From positions 3,596,001 to 3,660,000 of the forward strand of contig NZ_CP070969.1 in assembly GCF_017086365.1 (NCBI RefSeq): DNA of 64,000 nucleotides, given 5' to 3'. The notes beneath the pieces were generated by a model. That model did not search any database. It worked only from the letters and a program-made list of their open reading frames with translations, and was not told the DNA's origin. The position numbers and the translations under genes were made by a program. Position 1 is the stretch's first letter. Each line of letters begins with the position of its first letter. Source of the DNA: Paenibacillus tianjinensis. GTDB taxonomy: Bacteria; Bacillota; Bacilli; Paenibacillales; Paenibacillaceae. Positions 35,161 to 44,825 of the stretch are shown in pieces.

Positions 35161-36438
35161 CTATTCCCCCTTCCCTGTCAGGAAATAAATCGTATCAAGC
35201 TGGAAGGTGTCGGCAGCCGCCTTCACTTCCTCCGCGCCGATGCCGTCCACCTCTGCAAGCAGCTCCTGGGCAGAACGGTCTTTTCCGGACAACTGGCGGT
35301 TGAAATCGAACGAAATCAGTTCAAAAGCCGAGTCTTGAATTTCAGACAGCAGATTACGGATCATCGCCTTGGTCTGACTCAGCTCAAGGTCACTGATATT
35401 TCCGGATTTCAGCTCATCGAGCTGCTTGCGGATAATATCAACGGCCTTGCCGTAGTTTTGGGTTTCAATACCCGACTGGATGGTACCAATGCCCTTATGC
35501 CCGTCATACCGGGACGAAGCGTAATAGGCCAGACTCTCTTTCTCACGCACATTGACGAAGAGTTTGGAGTGCGGATAACCGCCCAGGATCCCGTTGTACA
35601 TCAGTGCAGAAGCATATCTGTCGTCTTTGTAGGTAATTGAGGTGCGAAGTCCCATGTTCAGCTTGCCTTGATTAACGTCCAGCTTCTCTTCCACCGTACG
35701 AACTTCCTGTACAGTAACCGGTTTGAAGTTGGAGGTATAGGATTCACTCTGCTTGTGTGCACGGCCGAAATGGCAGATGACCAGTTTCTCGACTTCTTCC
35801 GGTGTCGTGTCCCCGACCACATATAAATCAAGAATCGCACCGTTTAACCATGCAGTATATGACTCATACAGGTTCTCAGGGGTGATTCCGTCAAGATCGG
35901 CTCTCTGTCCAAGCGGATGCAGACGGTAAGGCTCCTGGCGGCACATTTCCTCAATGCAGCGCTCGGCGGCATAACGTATTTTGTCGTTTACGATCGCTTC
36001 CAGCTTCTTGCGTACCGTTTCCCGCTCTGTTGCAACATAGGAGGCACGGAAGCTTCCATTCTCCAGGAGCGGGCGGGTCAGCACCTCGCCGAGAAAAGCA
36101 AACGACTCGCCAAGCAGACTCTCCTTGCTCTGCACAAACGAATCATTGATCGTATCCATCCGGAACTGGACAATCTGATAGTCCCCCCGTTTGTAGATGT
36201 CGAAACCAAATCCGGCCCCATACAGCTCCTCCAGCCGCTCACGGAATTGTGTCGTTTCCGGATATGTAGCCGTACCTCTGCGAAGGACAAAAGGCGCGAG
36301 TGCCGTTGATGTCACCGTGCTTTCATCAAGCGGTACACCGGCATAGAGAGAGATGGCGAATGTTTTAAACGCCTTTGTCGGTAATACGTGGATACGCATA
36401 CCGGCAGCGTTGCCATGTTGAAATCCATTATTTGTCAA
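35161..36438 (-). CDS. ymfF: YmfF, M16-family peptidase-like protein (non-catalytic subunit)
   Basis: A ~425-residue M16 protein (FAISLYAGVPLDES...FRERLEELYGAGFG). Where active members have HxxEH this one reads APFVLRRGTATYPE, so it cannot bind zinc in the usual way. It should act as the structural partner of YmfH. Two TTG starts are possible (36444, 36438); AAAGGAG is 3 bases from the first and 9 from the second, so I prefer 36438. First gene of the ymfFHI operon. Confidence 0.92.
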   Translation of the reverse strand: MTNNGFQHGNAAGMRIHVLPTKAFKTFAISLYAGVPLDESTVTSTALAPFVLRRGTATYPETTQFRERLEELYGAGFGFDIYKRGDYQIVQFRMDTINDSFVQSKESLLGESFAFLGEVLTRPLLENGSFRASYVATERETVRKKLEAIVNDKIRYAAERCIEEMCRQEPYRLHPLGQRADLDGITPENLYESYTAWLNGAILDLYVVGDTTPEEVEKLVICHFGRAHKQSESYTSNFKPVTVQEVRTVEEKLDVNQGKLNMGLRTSITYKDDRYASALMYNGILGGYPHSKLFVNVREKESLAYYASSRYDGHKGIGTIQSGIETQNYGKAVDIIRKQLDELKSGNISDLELSQTKAMIRNLLSEIQDSAFELISFDFNRQLSGKDRSAQELLAEVDGIGAEEVKAAADTFQLDTIYFLTGKGE

Positions 36439-36523
36439 GTCCAAAACTCCTTTACGGCGTGGATAGATGCTTTACAACAAGTTTATGAAGTATTATCCAT
36501 TCTAAACCATTCCAAAGTAAGGA

Positions 36524-36552
36524 AGCAACCGGAAGAAAGCGTACCGGTTGCT
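36524..36552 (-). terminator. Rho-independent terminator of sleB
   Basis: On the minus strand AGCAACCGG pairs perfectly with CCGGTTGCT, then TCCTTACTTT. The U-tract is interrupted. Confidence 0.65.
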
Positions 36553-36609
36553 CTTGGTCGGTTTATGCATTGTGAACAGCTAAGGGTGTGCCTGTATCTG
36601 CTCCAGTTC

Positions 36610-37464
36610 TTACATGCAGAAAATATGCTCTCCGATTGTTTTGACCTGCGGACGGGACCATATCCATTTGGAGGTAGCCGTTTTAGGATTAAAATAATAC
36701 AGGCATCCGCCAGAAGGGTCCCAGCCGTTAAGCGCCTGCTGAACTGCTTTACGGGCCTGCTCATTTGGCTCCAGATAAATTTGACCGTCAGCTACGGCCG
36801 TAAAGGCTCCAGGCTGGAAGATTACGCCGGAAGGCGTATTCGGAAAGCTAGGAGATTTCACACGGTTCAGAATAACCGCAGCAACCGCCACCTGGCCTTC
36901 AAACGGCTCACCCCGTGATTCACCATATACAGCATTAGCCATAATCTTCAGGTCATTTTCGGATAAGCCCATCGTATTGCCTGAAGACAGCTCTGCTGTA
37001 GTATTCTTTTTACCGGAATCGGCTGTAGCAGTGTTACTGTTGGCAGTATTCTTTTTAGCAGTAGTGGTTGAAGGCTCTGTCGGCTTCCAGGCTTTGGTGG
37101 CATTGTACAGCTTCAGCTTTGTTTTTGCCCCTACTACACCATCAGCTTTAATTCCAAATTTCCACTGGAACCAGGTAACCGCATTTTTCGTTTTTGTACC
37201 AAACTGGCTGTCTATCTTGCCTGCGTAATATCCCAGGTGCTTCAGTCTTCCTTGCAGTTCATAAACATCTTGGCCTGATGAGCCTACCTTCAGCGGGGTA
37301 GTTCCAAAGGCTGGCAGCACCTCTTCCTCAGAAACAGTCATAACAGATGCAGCTTGCCGGGGATTGGCATATACGCCGTGATCCTTAAAGAATAACCCCG
37401 CAAACGGTGCGGCTGCCAGTGCCAGGGTCAGTAAGACAAAAATCCACTGATTATGTTTTCTCAT
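36610..37464 (-). CDS. sleB: spore cortex-lytic enzyme SleB (germination amidase/transglycosylase)
   Basis: A ~284-residue exported protein. The signal peptide (WIFVLLTLALAAAPFAGLFF) is at residues ~6-25. A peptidoglycan-binding domain (about 55-125: VYELQGRLKHLGYYAGKIDSQFG) is followed by a Thr/Asn-rich linker and a SleB-type hydrolase_2 domain (about 165-284: ANAVYGESRGEPFEGQVAVAAVILNRV, with the conserved Glu). It cleaves cortex muramic-delta-lactam peptidoglycan during germination. An exact sigma-G promoter precedes it, so it is made in the forespore. The usual partner gene ypeB is not next to it. The ATG at 37464 fits the predicted 43-nt leader. Confidence 0.9.
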   Translation of the reverse strand: MRKHNQWIFVLLTLALAAAPFAGLFFKDHGVYANPRQAASVMTVSEEEVLPAFGTTPLKVGSSGQDVYELQGRLKHLGYYAGKIDSQFGTKTKNAVTWFQWKFGIKADGVVGAKTKLKLYNATKAWKPTEPSTTTAKKNTANSNTATADSGKKNTTAELSSGNTMGLSENDLKIMANAVYGESRGEPFEGQVAVAAVILNRVKSPSFPNTPSGVIFQPGAFTAVADGQIYLEPNEQARKAVQQALNGWDPSGGCLYYFNPKTATSKWIWSRPQVKTIGEHIFCM

Positions 37465-37513
37465 TGGGGTCGCTCTACCTTTCTCTTGTAAGTTCAACAT
37501 GGATGGCTAAAGT

Positions 37514-37543
37514 TATTATGAGGACCGGGAGGACATCCTATGC
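37514..37543 (-). promoter_or_regulatory. sigma-G promoter of sleB
   Basis: GCATA (37539-37543), 18 bases, CATAATA (37514-37520) on the minus strand is a full match to the sigma-G consensus. The predicted start is about 43 nt before the ATG. Confidence 0.85.
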
Positions 37544-37595
37544 ATGAACTGGCCGGAACAGTAATTTTGCGGGTGAACAATCCTCGACTCGCAGC

Positions 37596-37630
37596 AAAAA
37601 AGCACCCTTTCCGCAAAGAAAGGATGCTTA
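37596..37630 (-). terminator. Rho-independent terminator of spoIIIE
   Basis: On the minus strand AAGCATCCTTTC pairs with GGAAAGGGTGCTT, followed by six T residues. Confidence 0.85.
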
Positions 37631-37643
37631 GTCTAAAAAACTG

Positions 37644-40298
37644 TTATGAGCTGATCCGGTTATGCTGATACTGTTCAAGTGACATCAGCACTTCACGAGG
37701 CTTGCTTCCCTCGTAAGGACCGATAACCGACCGGGCTTCCATGGCATCAATAAGACGGGCAGCACGGGTGTAGCCTACACGCATACGGCGCTGAAGCAAT
37801 GATACAGAGGCTTGCTTCGCTTCCAGTACGATCTGAACCGCCTGTTCATACAGTTCATCCTGCGGCTCCTGATCTTCGGAGATCATTTCATCCACCTCCG
37901 GAACAAGGGATTCATCGTATTCGGCTTCTCCCTGGCTACTGACGAATTGCACAATCGCTTCAACTTCCTGATCGCTCATGAAGGCACCCTGTACCCGGAC
38001 CGGCTTGGAAGCGCCCATCGGCAGGAAGAGCATATCGCCGCGTCCCAGCAGCTTCTCGGCACCCGGCATATCAAGAATTGTCCGTGAATCGACGTTCGAA
38101 GATACCCCGAAGGCAATCCGCGATGGAATGTTGGCTTTGATCAGACCTGTGATAACATCAACTGACGGCCGCTGAGTAGCAATGATCAGATGAATCCCTG
38201 CGGCGCGCGCCATCTGCGCCAGCCGGCAGATGGCATCCTCTACATCGTTCGCTGCAACCATCATTAAATCGGCAAGCTCGTCCACAATAACGACGATATA
38301 TGGAAGAATGGCAGCCGGGTTGTCCTTCATCAGATTGTTATAGCCTTCGACATTACGCGTCCCCGATTTGGAGAAGAGCTCATAACGTTTCTCCATCTCC
38401 ACTACAATCTTCTTCAAGGCCAGACTTGCCCGCTTGGGATCCGTGACAACCGGGGCCAGCAGATGCGGAATACCGTTATAGACATTAAGCTCAACCATCT
38501 TCGGGTCAACCATGAGGAACTTAACCTCGTCAGGTTTGGCTTTATACAAAATACTGGTGATAATTCCGTTAATACAGACGGATTTACCGGATCCTGTCGC
38601 ACCCGCAACCAGAAGGTGAGGCATCTTAGCAAGATTGCCGACGATCGTCTGGCCGGAAATATCACGACCGAAGGCAATCGACAAGCGTGATTCGGCATCT
38701 TGGAAAATTTGGGTCTCCATCACCTCACGCATCGTGACAATGGAGACTTCAGGGTTAGGCACCTCGATGCCGATCGCCGACTTGCCGGGAATCGGCGCTT
38801 CCATACGGATATCCTTGGCAGCAAGCGCAAGAGCAATATCATCGGTCAGGTTGACGATCCTGCTGACCTTCACACCAATGTCAGGCTGAATCTCGTACCG
38901 CGTAACAGCCGGTCCGCGCACCACTTCAAGCACCTTGGCCCGGACACCGAAACTTTCCAGTGTGGCTTCAAGCTTGCGGGCAGTCTGCATATAATCGTTC
39001 TGGTCACCCGCTTTACCTCCGCTGTTCGGTTTGGCAAGCAGCCGGAAAGGCGGAAGCTTATAGGGCTTGGGCGGCGGCGGAAGCGGCGGTGCCGGAACCG
39101 GTTCGCCACTCTCAGCCGTTGCAAGAAGCCCGTCAAGCTCAACAGTTACATCCTCCTCCGGAACCTCACCGGAAGCAGGCTGAGCTGTTGCCGGACTTCC
39201 CTGCATCCCGGGACTCCGGCTGCCGCTGCGGGCGGCCGGAGAGAATTCGCCCCACTCATCCCGTTCCTCTTCGCTTAAGCCTTCTGAACGGATATGTTCG
39301 AAGAAGTCACGGATAATAGGGGTAACCGGCTCCAAATCATCCTCCGGAAATTCGGGCCCGAGATCATCGGAATGAGCTTGTCTTCTGTCCGCTTCCATTC
39401 CTGTAATAATTGGAAGACCAGGTGAACCTGAACCGGACAAAAGAATTCCGGATGACTCGTCCTCCTGATCCTCTTCCCCGCGATTGTCCGCCTGGGAAGT
39501 CCCGCTAAGCCAGCCTCCGATTCTCCGGAAGAACAGCGGCTGGCTCCTTCTTGGCAATGACGGCTCGTCCTCTTCATCCTCGTCATCATCCGCCGCAGGC
39601 GGCGGTACCGGTGCTCTGCCGGTTCTGGAAGAACGGGGCGGAATCGGAACCGCAGCCGGACGGTTAGCGGCCTTTAGCCTTATGCCTTCCACCAGCTTCA
39701 CCGAACGGATCCGCAGTAACGCAAACAGCTCGACATAGGAAAGATTCGTTACAAGCATGAAGCTGATTGCCAGCATCACGATCATAATCAGCTTGGCACC
39801 CAATGTCCCGAAGAGCCACAGCAGCGCCGCGAACTCCAGTGCCCCGATGTAGCCCCCGCTAATATCCTTGCCCAGCATATAAACGCCGCTGTCGCTGGAT
39901 CCGGGCTTCAGTGCCCCGGAAAGATCATTATGTATTTGCGACAGTACATTGCCGGGATGCAGCATCGATATGGGTCCAAGCTTCTGCTGCATGGCTGAAA
40001 TCGAGCTCATAAGGCATAACGACAGCACAAGCAGCACTGCCCCAGTATAGCGGCTGTTCCAGCCGGACGGCCATTTTCGGTGGATCATAACCATCAGACC
40101 ATAAATAATGCCAAACAGCGGCAGCACAAAATAAAATCTGCCCAGCAGATATCCTGCCATACTGGACAGAGAACGCCCTACAGCCGCTTCGCCGGATAAG
40201 GCAATTACGGAAATCGTAATAAGCATAATACCGTAAATCTCATATTTTAAAACGCTGCCAAGCAGCGCTTTTTTCTTTTTCTTCTTTCGTTTAGCCAC
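37644..40298 (-). CDS. spoIIIE: SpoIIIE/FtsK DNA translocase
   Basis: An 884-residue septal DNA pump that moves chromosome into the forespore. The N-terminus has four TM helices (residues ~20-165), then a long acidic, Pro/Ser-rich linker (to ~390), then the FtsK/SpoIIIE motor with Walker [11 protein letters not shown] (~565) and Walker [14 protein letters not shown]. The C-terminal gamma winged helix ([22 protein letters not shown]) reads SRS sequences. I place the start at the GTG at 40298, behind GGGGGTGG; an ATG seven codons earlier lacks an RBS. Order tepA-ylzJ-spoIIIE matches B. subtilis. Confidence 0.95.
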   Translation of the reverse strand: MAKRKKKKKKALLGSVLKYEIYGIMLITISVIALSGEAAVGRSLSSMAGYLLGRFYFVLPLFGIIYGLMVMIHRKWPSGWNSRYTGAVLLVLSLCLMSSISAMQQKLGPISMLHPGNVLSQIHNDLSGALKPGSSDSGVYMLGKDISGGYIGALEFAALLWLFGTLGAKLIMIVMLAISFMLVTNLSYVELFALLRIRSVKLVEGIRLKAANRPAAVPIPPRSSRTGRAPVPPPAADDDEDEEDEPSLPRRSQPLFFRRIGGWLSGTSQADNRGEEDQEDESSGILLSGSGSPGLPIITGMEADRRQAHSDDLGPEFPEDDLEPVTPIIRDFFEHIRSEGLSEEERDEWGEFSPAARSGSRSPGMQGSPATAQPASGEVPEEDVTVELDGLLATAESGEPVPAPPLPPPPKPYKLPPFRLLAKPNSGGKAGDQNDYMQTARKLEATLESFGVRAKVLEVVRGPAVTRYEIQPDIGVKVSRIVNLTDDIALALAAKDIRMEAPIPGKSAIGIEVPNPEVSIVTMREVMETQIFQDAESRLSIAFGRDISGQTIVGNLAKMPHLLVAGATGSGKSVCINGIITSILYKAKPDEVKFLMVDPKMVELNVYNGIPHLLAPVVTDPKRASLALKKIVVEMEKRYELFSKSGTRNVEGYNNLMKDNPAAILPYIVVIVDELADLMMVAANDVEDAICRLAQMARAAGIHLIIATQRPSVDVITGLIKANIPSRIAFGVSSNVDSRTILDMPGAEKLLGRGDMLFLPMGASKPVRVQGAFMSDQEVEAIVQFVSSQGEAEYDESLVPEVDEMISEDQEPQDELYEQAVQIVLEAKQASVSLLQRRMRVGYTRAARLIDAMEARSVIGPYEGSKPREVLMSLEQYQHNRISS

Positions 40299-40387
40299 GC
40301 CAGCCACCCCCGGCAACATTATACCATATAATGGCGTGGCGTACCTATGTTCTCTTTTGTCAAAAAATACATCTTTTTGGTTATCCG

Positions 40388-40603
40388 TTATTTACTAAAA
40401 TCTATGACTGTTCCAGGAGCAAAAGCCGGATCAAGATACTTGTCCAAGGGACACCCAAGCAGTCTTACAATCCGTGCCTGTCCGCTCTCAAGCTGCTCAA
40501 CTTGCATTAACATTCCCTGAATGTTCACTTCCATCGTCGGCTGAGCAGTGCTGATAGCCCCCTCGAAAATCTGCTCCAGCGGCAGCACTGTATAAAAGGT
40601 CAT
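40388..40603 (-). CDS. ylzJ: YlzJ-like protein
   Basis: A 71-residue protein ([15 protein letters not shown]...[28 protein letters not shown]) matching the YlzJ family. Its ATG overlaps the tepA stop by 4 bp (ATGA), so the two are translationally coupled. Function unknown. Conserved between tepA and spoIIIE. Confidence 0.9.
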   Translation of the reverse strand: MTFYTVLPLEQIFEGAISTAQPTMEVNIQGMLMQVEQLESGQARIVRLLGCPLDKYLDPAFAPGTVIDFSK

Positions 40604-41382
40604 TGAGTCAGCCCTCCCTGCATCGGATCACCGGATACATTCGAAGCAGACATGCCGGCAATCATAGTATTAAGATGGGCCAGGGCAGCCCCTATCCCGC
40701 CTACCTCATCCATTAGGCCATATTTAACGGCATCATAACCTCCAACTGCTGTACCGATATCGCGGTTAAGCTCACCTGTTTTGAACATCAGATCCTTAAA
40801 TTGCTGTTCACTGATCCGGGAATGAGAGGTGACAAACCGGACCATCCGCTCCTGCATGCGCTCCATATATTCAAACGTCTGCGGTACACCGATCACCAGC
40901 CCGTTCATGCGGATCGGATGAATTGTCATCGTCGCGCTTTCCGCAATGATTGAATAGCTTGAGGCTACAGCGATAGGCACACCGATGCTATGACCGCCGC
41001 CGATGACCACAGTAACAGTTGGCTTGGATAAAGAAGCTATCATCTCGGCAATTGCCAGCCCTGCCTCCACATCGCCCCCGACGGTATTGAGAATGATCAG
41101 AAGGCCTTTGATATTCTTGTTCTGCTCCGCCGCAACGAGCTGAGGAATGATGTGCTCATATTTGGTTGTCTTATTATGTGGCGGCAGCACGAAATGCCCT
41201 TCGATCTGGCCGATAATTGTCATGCAGAAAATATCCGGTTCCCCGCTCGGGACCACCGTCTGCCCCAATTCTTTCAGTACCCCGACCGTTCCGGGAAGAA
41301 TTGGTTCTTGAGAGGCAGGTTTTACCTCCTCCGGCTGAATTCCCTCGTTATTGCTCATATTTGATCCATACGTGTATTCCAA
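40600..41382 (-). CDS. tepA: TepA, ClpP-like serine protease
   Basis: A 260-residue ClpP-fold protease. Characteristic segments: [25 protein letters not shown], the nucleophile Ser in [17 protein letters not shown], and the catalytic His in ATMTIHPIR. The product is thought to degrade spore small acid-soluble proteins during outgrowth in B. subtilis, where it is made in the forespore. Start TTG (41382) behind AAAGGGTGAG. A sigma-G-like promoter lies about 55 bp upstream. Coupled to ylzJ. Confidence 0.92.
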   Translation of the reverse strand: MEYTYGSNMSNNEGIQPEEVKPASQEPILPGTVGVLKELGQTVVPSGEPDIFCMTIIGQIEGHFVLPPHNKTTKYEHIIPQLVAAEQNKNIKGLLIILNTVGGDVEAGLAIAEMIASLSKPTVTVVIGGGHSIGVPIAVASSYSIIAESATMTIHPIRMNGLVIGVPQTFEYMERMQERMVRFVTSHSRISEQQFKDLMFKTGELNRDIGTAVGGYDAVKYGLMDEVGGIGAALAHLNTMIAGMSASNVSGDPMQGGLTQ

Positions 41383-41443
41383 TGCAGCTCACCCTTTCCG
41401 CTTGCAGCTTCTAGCCGCTGCAGCCAGCCATACTAACTTTTCT

Positions 41444-41474
41444 TAGTATGACATTCTGAGGGACCCCCTTATGC
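41444..41474 (-). promoter_or_regulatory. candidate sigma-G promoter of tepA
   Basis: GCATA (41470-41474), 19 bases, CATACTA (41444-41450) on the minus strand. Both boxes match sigma-G; the spacer is one base longer than usual. The -10 is one arm of a perfect 8-bp inverted repeat CATACTAA...TTAGTATG (41429-41450). Confidence 0.6.
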
Positions 41475-41538
41475 AGACACCCCCAATAAAATGTCCGCCT
41501 GAACGCCGTCTTGAATTACCAGATTTCAGCAATATACT

Positions 41539-41594
41539 AAAAAGCCCCTCCACCCCAGGAAACCGTCCAATATTTCCGGGGAGAGGGGCTTTTA
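41539..41594 (-). terminator. Rho-independent terminator of rnjB
   Basis: On the minus strand AAAGCCCCTC...CCCCGGAAA pairs with TTTCC...GGGG...GAGGGGCTTT, ending in TTTTT. Very strong. Confidence 0.9.
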
Positions 41595-41632
41595 GGCCCT
41601 GCTTATTTATGTTTTGAGAAGAAGCAAGCTTC

Positions 41633-43312
41633 TTACACTTCCATGATAATTGGCAAAATCATCGGTCTGCGGCGTGTCTGTTCATACAGGAAACGGCCGA
41701 GCGAATCTTTTACGCTTGTTTTGAGCGAAGCCCATTCATTGACCTTCTCGCTCATCAGGCGCTGAAGCGTGCCGGAAACAATCCGGTTAGCTTCATCCAG
41801 GAGCCCTTCGGACTCACGGACATATACAAAGCCGCGGGAGATGATATCCGGTCCGGAGACAATGGCTCCGTTCTGCTTGCTCAGCGTTACAACAACCACG
41901 AGGATACCGTCCTGAGACAGCAGCTTACGGTCACGCAGTACGATATTACCTACATCGCCTACACCCAGACCGTCGATCAGCACGTTGCCTGCTGTAACCT
42001 TACCGGCTCTGCGCGCTGCTCCGCCCTGAATTTCAACAATTTCACCAATTTCTGTTATGAAAATATTGCTCGATTCCACCCCTACGGATTCTGCCAGCAG
42101 TGCATGTCTGCGCTGCATCCGGTATTCACCGTGGATCGGAATGAAGTATTTCGGCTTCATCAGGTTGAGCATCAGCTTGAGCTCTTCCTGGCTACCGTGT
42201 CCGGATACGTGAACACCGGAATTGGATCCGCTATAAATGACGTTGGCGCCTAGGCGGAACAGTTCGTCAATTGTACGGCCGACATATTTCTCATTGCCCG
42301 GAACCGGAGTTGCCGCAATGATAACAGTATCGCCCGGCAGAATGTCCACCTTGCGGTGACTGGAGCGTGCCATGCGGGTAAGAGCCGACATCGGTTCGCC
42401 CTGGCTGCCTGTGCAAAGCACCACCACGCGGTTGCCAGCCATTCTGTTCATTTCTTCCGGTTCAATCAGCATGCCGTCCGGCACGTGCAAATATCCCAGC
42501 TCGGAAGCAATTGCGACAACATTCACCATACTGCGTCCGATAACCGTAATCTTGCGTCCGGTGGATTCAGCGGCGTTCACCACCTGCTGAATACGGTGTA
42601 CGTTCGATGCAAAAGTAGCAACTACAACGCGCTGATCGGCTTTGCGGAAAATATCCTCCAGTACGATGCCGACATTTTTCTCTGATGGTGTGAAGCCCGG
42701 TTTCTCGGCATTGGTACTGTCGGACATGAGTGCAAGTACACCTTTTTGCCCAATTTCAGCCATCCGGTGCAGGTTAGCAAATTGACCGTTGACTGGTGTA
42801 TGGTCAAATTTGAAGTCACCTGTATGAACGACATTGCCTTCCGGAGTCTCGATGCATACGCCGACTGAGTCAGGAATACTGTGGTTGGTTCTGAAGAACG
42901 TCACCCGCAGGGAAGTCCCCAGTTCAATCTCAGAATCTTCATTGATCAGAATCCGCTTGGTTTCGCCAAGCAGATTGGCTTCCTTGAGCTTGTTCTCAAC
43001 AAGGCCCAATGTAAGTCTTGTCCCGTACACCGGAACATTCAAATTCTTCAGCACATACGACAGACCGCCAATGTGATCTTCGTGTCCATGAGTGAGTACA
43101 ATACCTCTTACTTTGTCTCGGTTCTCCGTCAAGTACGAGATATCGGGGATAACAATATCAATACCGAGCATGTCCTCTTCCGGGAACTTCAATCCCGCAT
43201 CCACGACCACAATGTCGTTTCCGTATTGAACTACATACATGTTTTTCCCGATTTCTCCGACTCCGCCTAAAGCGAAAATCATCAATTTATCGTTGTTATT
43301 TTTTTTGGACAA
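41633..43312 (-). CDS. rnjB: ribonuclease J (RnjB position)
   Basis: A 559-residue metallo-beta-lactamase/beta-CASP ribonuclease acting as 5'-3' exo- and endonuclease. The zinc motif HGHEDH is at residues 75-80 (VLTHGHEDHIGG), with HTGDFKFDHTP, the beta-CASP ATFASNVHRIQQV, and the C-terminal domain. Start TTG with AGGAGGG well spaced. Its place next to dapA and tepA matches B. subtilis rnjB (ymfA). It has its own promoter with a leader of about 340 nt. Confidence 0.95.
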   Translation of the reverse strand: MSKKNNNDKLMIFALGGVGEIGKNMYVVQYGNDIVVVDAGLKFPEEDMLGIDIVIPDISYLTENRDKVRGIVLTHGHEDHIGGLSYVLKNLNVPVYGTRLTLGLVENKLKEANLLGETKRILINEDSEIELGTSLRVTFFRTNHSIPDSVGVCIETPEGNVVHTGDFKFDHTPVNGQFANLHRMAEIGQKGVLALMSDSTNAEKPGFTPSEKNVGIVLEDIFRKADQRVVVATFASNVHRIQQVVNAAESTGRKITVIGRSMVNVVAIASELGYLHVPDGMLIEPEEMNRMAGNRVVVLCTGSQGEPMSALTRMARSSHRKVDILPGDTVIIAATPVPGNEKYVGRTIDELFRLGANVIYSGSNSGVHVSGHGSQEELKLMLNLMKPKYFIPIHGEYRMQRRHALLAESVGVESSNIFITEIGEIVEIQGGAARRAGKVTAGNVLIDGLGVGDVGNIVLRDRKLLSQDGILVVVVTLSKQNGAIVSGPDIISRGFVYVRESEGLLDEANRIVSGTLQRLMSEKVNEWASLKTSVKDSLGRFLYEQTRRRPMILPIIMEV

Positions 43313-43666
43313 ATGAATCTAACCCTCCTATGATGTTGGACGTCATACTTTTATTTCACAAATAATTAAGCTCCATATTTCAGCGGCGCTGAACACATCG
43401 TTCAAATTGCCGATAGCTTCCAAATCCACAGAGATATTCCGCCTAAGTCTGAAAAATTGCGCAATGCGAAAAATCCCGAAACCCGAACAGTGAGTAGCTT
43501 CTTGAAACGGATATCACCCGTCAACCTTCACTGCCGCGCCCCTCGCGCGAAAAATCGGCAGCAATAGCACAGACTTATACAAGGACCTATCCTGTCTCAC
43601 AATGTAAAAAAACATTGACGGAAGATTACCGCATATTTAATTAACCGCACCCAGTCACTTAAGAAC
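43313..43666 (-). other. long structured 5' leader of rnjB
   Basis: About 340 nt separate the predicted transcription start (near 43660) from the rnjB start. No coding frame is convincing. The leader contains a hairpin (43531-43561) in which CTGCCG pairs with CGGCAG around CGCGC/GCGCG, and the inverted repeat CAATGT/ACATTG (43600-43617). It may be an RNA element for autoregulation of RNase J. Confidence 0.45.
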
Positions 43667-43696
43667 ATTATACATGATTTTTTTGGCAAAAGACAA
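43667..43696 (-). promoter_or_regulatory. sigma-A promoter of rnjB
   Basis: TTGTCT (43691-43696), an 18-bp spacer and perfect TATAAT (43667-43672) on the minus strand. From 43697 to 43868 I see nothing else. Confidence 0.7.
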
Positions 43697-43870
43697 GTCA
43701 TCGGCTTCGTAACGTTATTCTTTCCTTAAAATACAAGCATTATTTGAGGAAAAGTTTGATCGGGGAACGAAGAAAAAGAGGCTTTGAAAGCATTTTGGGA
43801 CTGCCCTCTAGGAACACAGATTTTCAGAAATGTAATATGTGAAAAGGAGACTAAAATAAATTATTCATAC

Positions 43871-43902
43871 AAAAAACCGGCAATCCCTACCGGATGCCGG
43901 TT
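43871..43902 (-). terminator. Rho-independent terminator ending the dpa-dap operon
   Basis: On the minus strand AACCGGCA pairs with TGCCGGTT, followed by TTTT. It closes the operon after dapA. Confidence 0.85.
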
Positions 43903-43934
43903 TAATACAGAAGTTCTTGCTATACGCATGAAGC

Positions 43935-44810
43935 CTATTTCAGCAGGGCCTGAATAAATGCGGCCTCTGCTTCATTCGGCCCCACCAGGGGTAGCCGCAC
44001 AGAGCCTACATCAATTCCGCGCAGTCCGAGGGCGTATTTAACAGCAGCAGGGTTGGGCAGCGGCTGAGGACATTCAAAAAGCCCCTTGAACACCGGAAAC
44101 AGCTGACGGTGCTTCGCGCCTGCGCGCTGCACATCACCGGAGAGAAAAGCATTAATCATCTCAGACATTTGCGCACCGATCACATGGCTGGCCACGCTGA
44201 TAATACCATGCCCGCCGACGGCAAGTGTAGCCAGACCTGCAGAATCATCACCGGAATACACATGAAAATCATCAGGACAAGACGTTGCGATCAGTGTAAT
44301 CTGATCCACGGATACACATTCCTTCGTGGCAACGATATTCGGTATCTCTGCCAGCCGGAGCGTTGTGGCAGCGCTCATGCTAACAGTTGTACGGCTGGGA
44401 ACATTATAAAGAATACAGGGCAGCGAAGTATCCGCAGCAATTGCCGAGAAGTGCTGATACAGCCCCTCCTGATTCGGTTTGTTGTAGTAAGGAACGACAA
44501 GAAGCACCCCGTCTACGCCGAGTTTCTCTGCTTCCTTCGTAAGATGTATGGAATGTCTGGTGCTATTGCTGCCTGTTCCGGCGATGATCTTACAGCGTCC
44601 GTCTGCTTTTTTCAGAACATAAGAGAACAACTGCAGCTTCTCCTCGTCGGTTAAGGTGGGGGATTCCCCGGTCGTTCCGCAAACCACCAGTGCTTCGGAT
44701 TTCTGCTCTTCAATCAAATAATCCACTAACCGGGAAGTTGCTTCCCAGTTGATTTCTCCATCCCCGTCAAAGGGTGTTACCATCGCAGTGATTAATCTAC
44801 CGAAATCCAC
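43935..44810 (-). CDS. dapA: 4-hydroxy-tetrahydrodipicolinate synthase
   Basis: A 291-residue class I aldolase condensing pyruvate with aspartate semialdehyde to give HTPA, a precursor of lysine and of dipicolinate. Active-site residues: Thr46/Thr47 (CGTTGES), Tyr109 (PYYNKP), Tyr135 and Arg140 (YNVPSRT) and Schiff-base Lys163 (ATKECVS). It starts 15 bp after dapG with AGGAGG. Being last in the dpaA-dpaB-dpaA-dapG-dapA operon, it is the copy devoted to feeding dipicolinate synthase in the mother cell as well as lysine. Confidence 0.95.
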   Translation of the reverse strand: MDFGRLITAMVTPFDGDGEINWEATSRLVDYLIEEQKSEALVVCGTTGESPTLTDEEKLQLFSYVLKKADGRCKIIAGTGSNSTRHSIHLTKEAEKLGVDGVLLVVPYYNKPNQEGLYQHFSAIAADTSLPCILYNVPSRTTVSMSAATTLRLAEIPNIVATKECVSVDQITLIATSCPDDFHVYSGDDSAGLATLAVGGHGIISVASHVIGAQMSEMINAFLSGDVQRAGAKHRQLFPVFKGLFECPQPLPNPAAVKYALGLRGIDVGSVRLPLVGPNEAEAAFIQALLK

Positions 44811-44825
44811 TTTGAATTCCTCCTG

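Noticed and set aside
37540..37665. Short plus-strand frame starting MHELAG with a GGAGG upstream
   Set aside because: It runs through the spoIIIE terminator and the 3' end of spoIIIE; the GGAGG is in the sleB promoter region.
43697..43868. Possible small gene (AAGGAG at 43843-43848)
   Set aside because: The frame after the AAGGAG closes within a few codons; no start fits.
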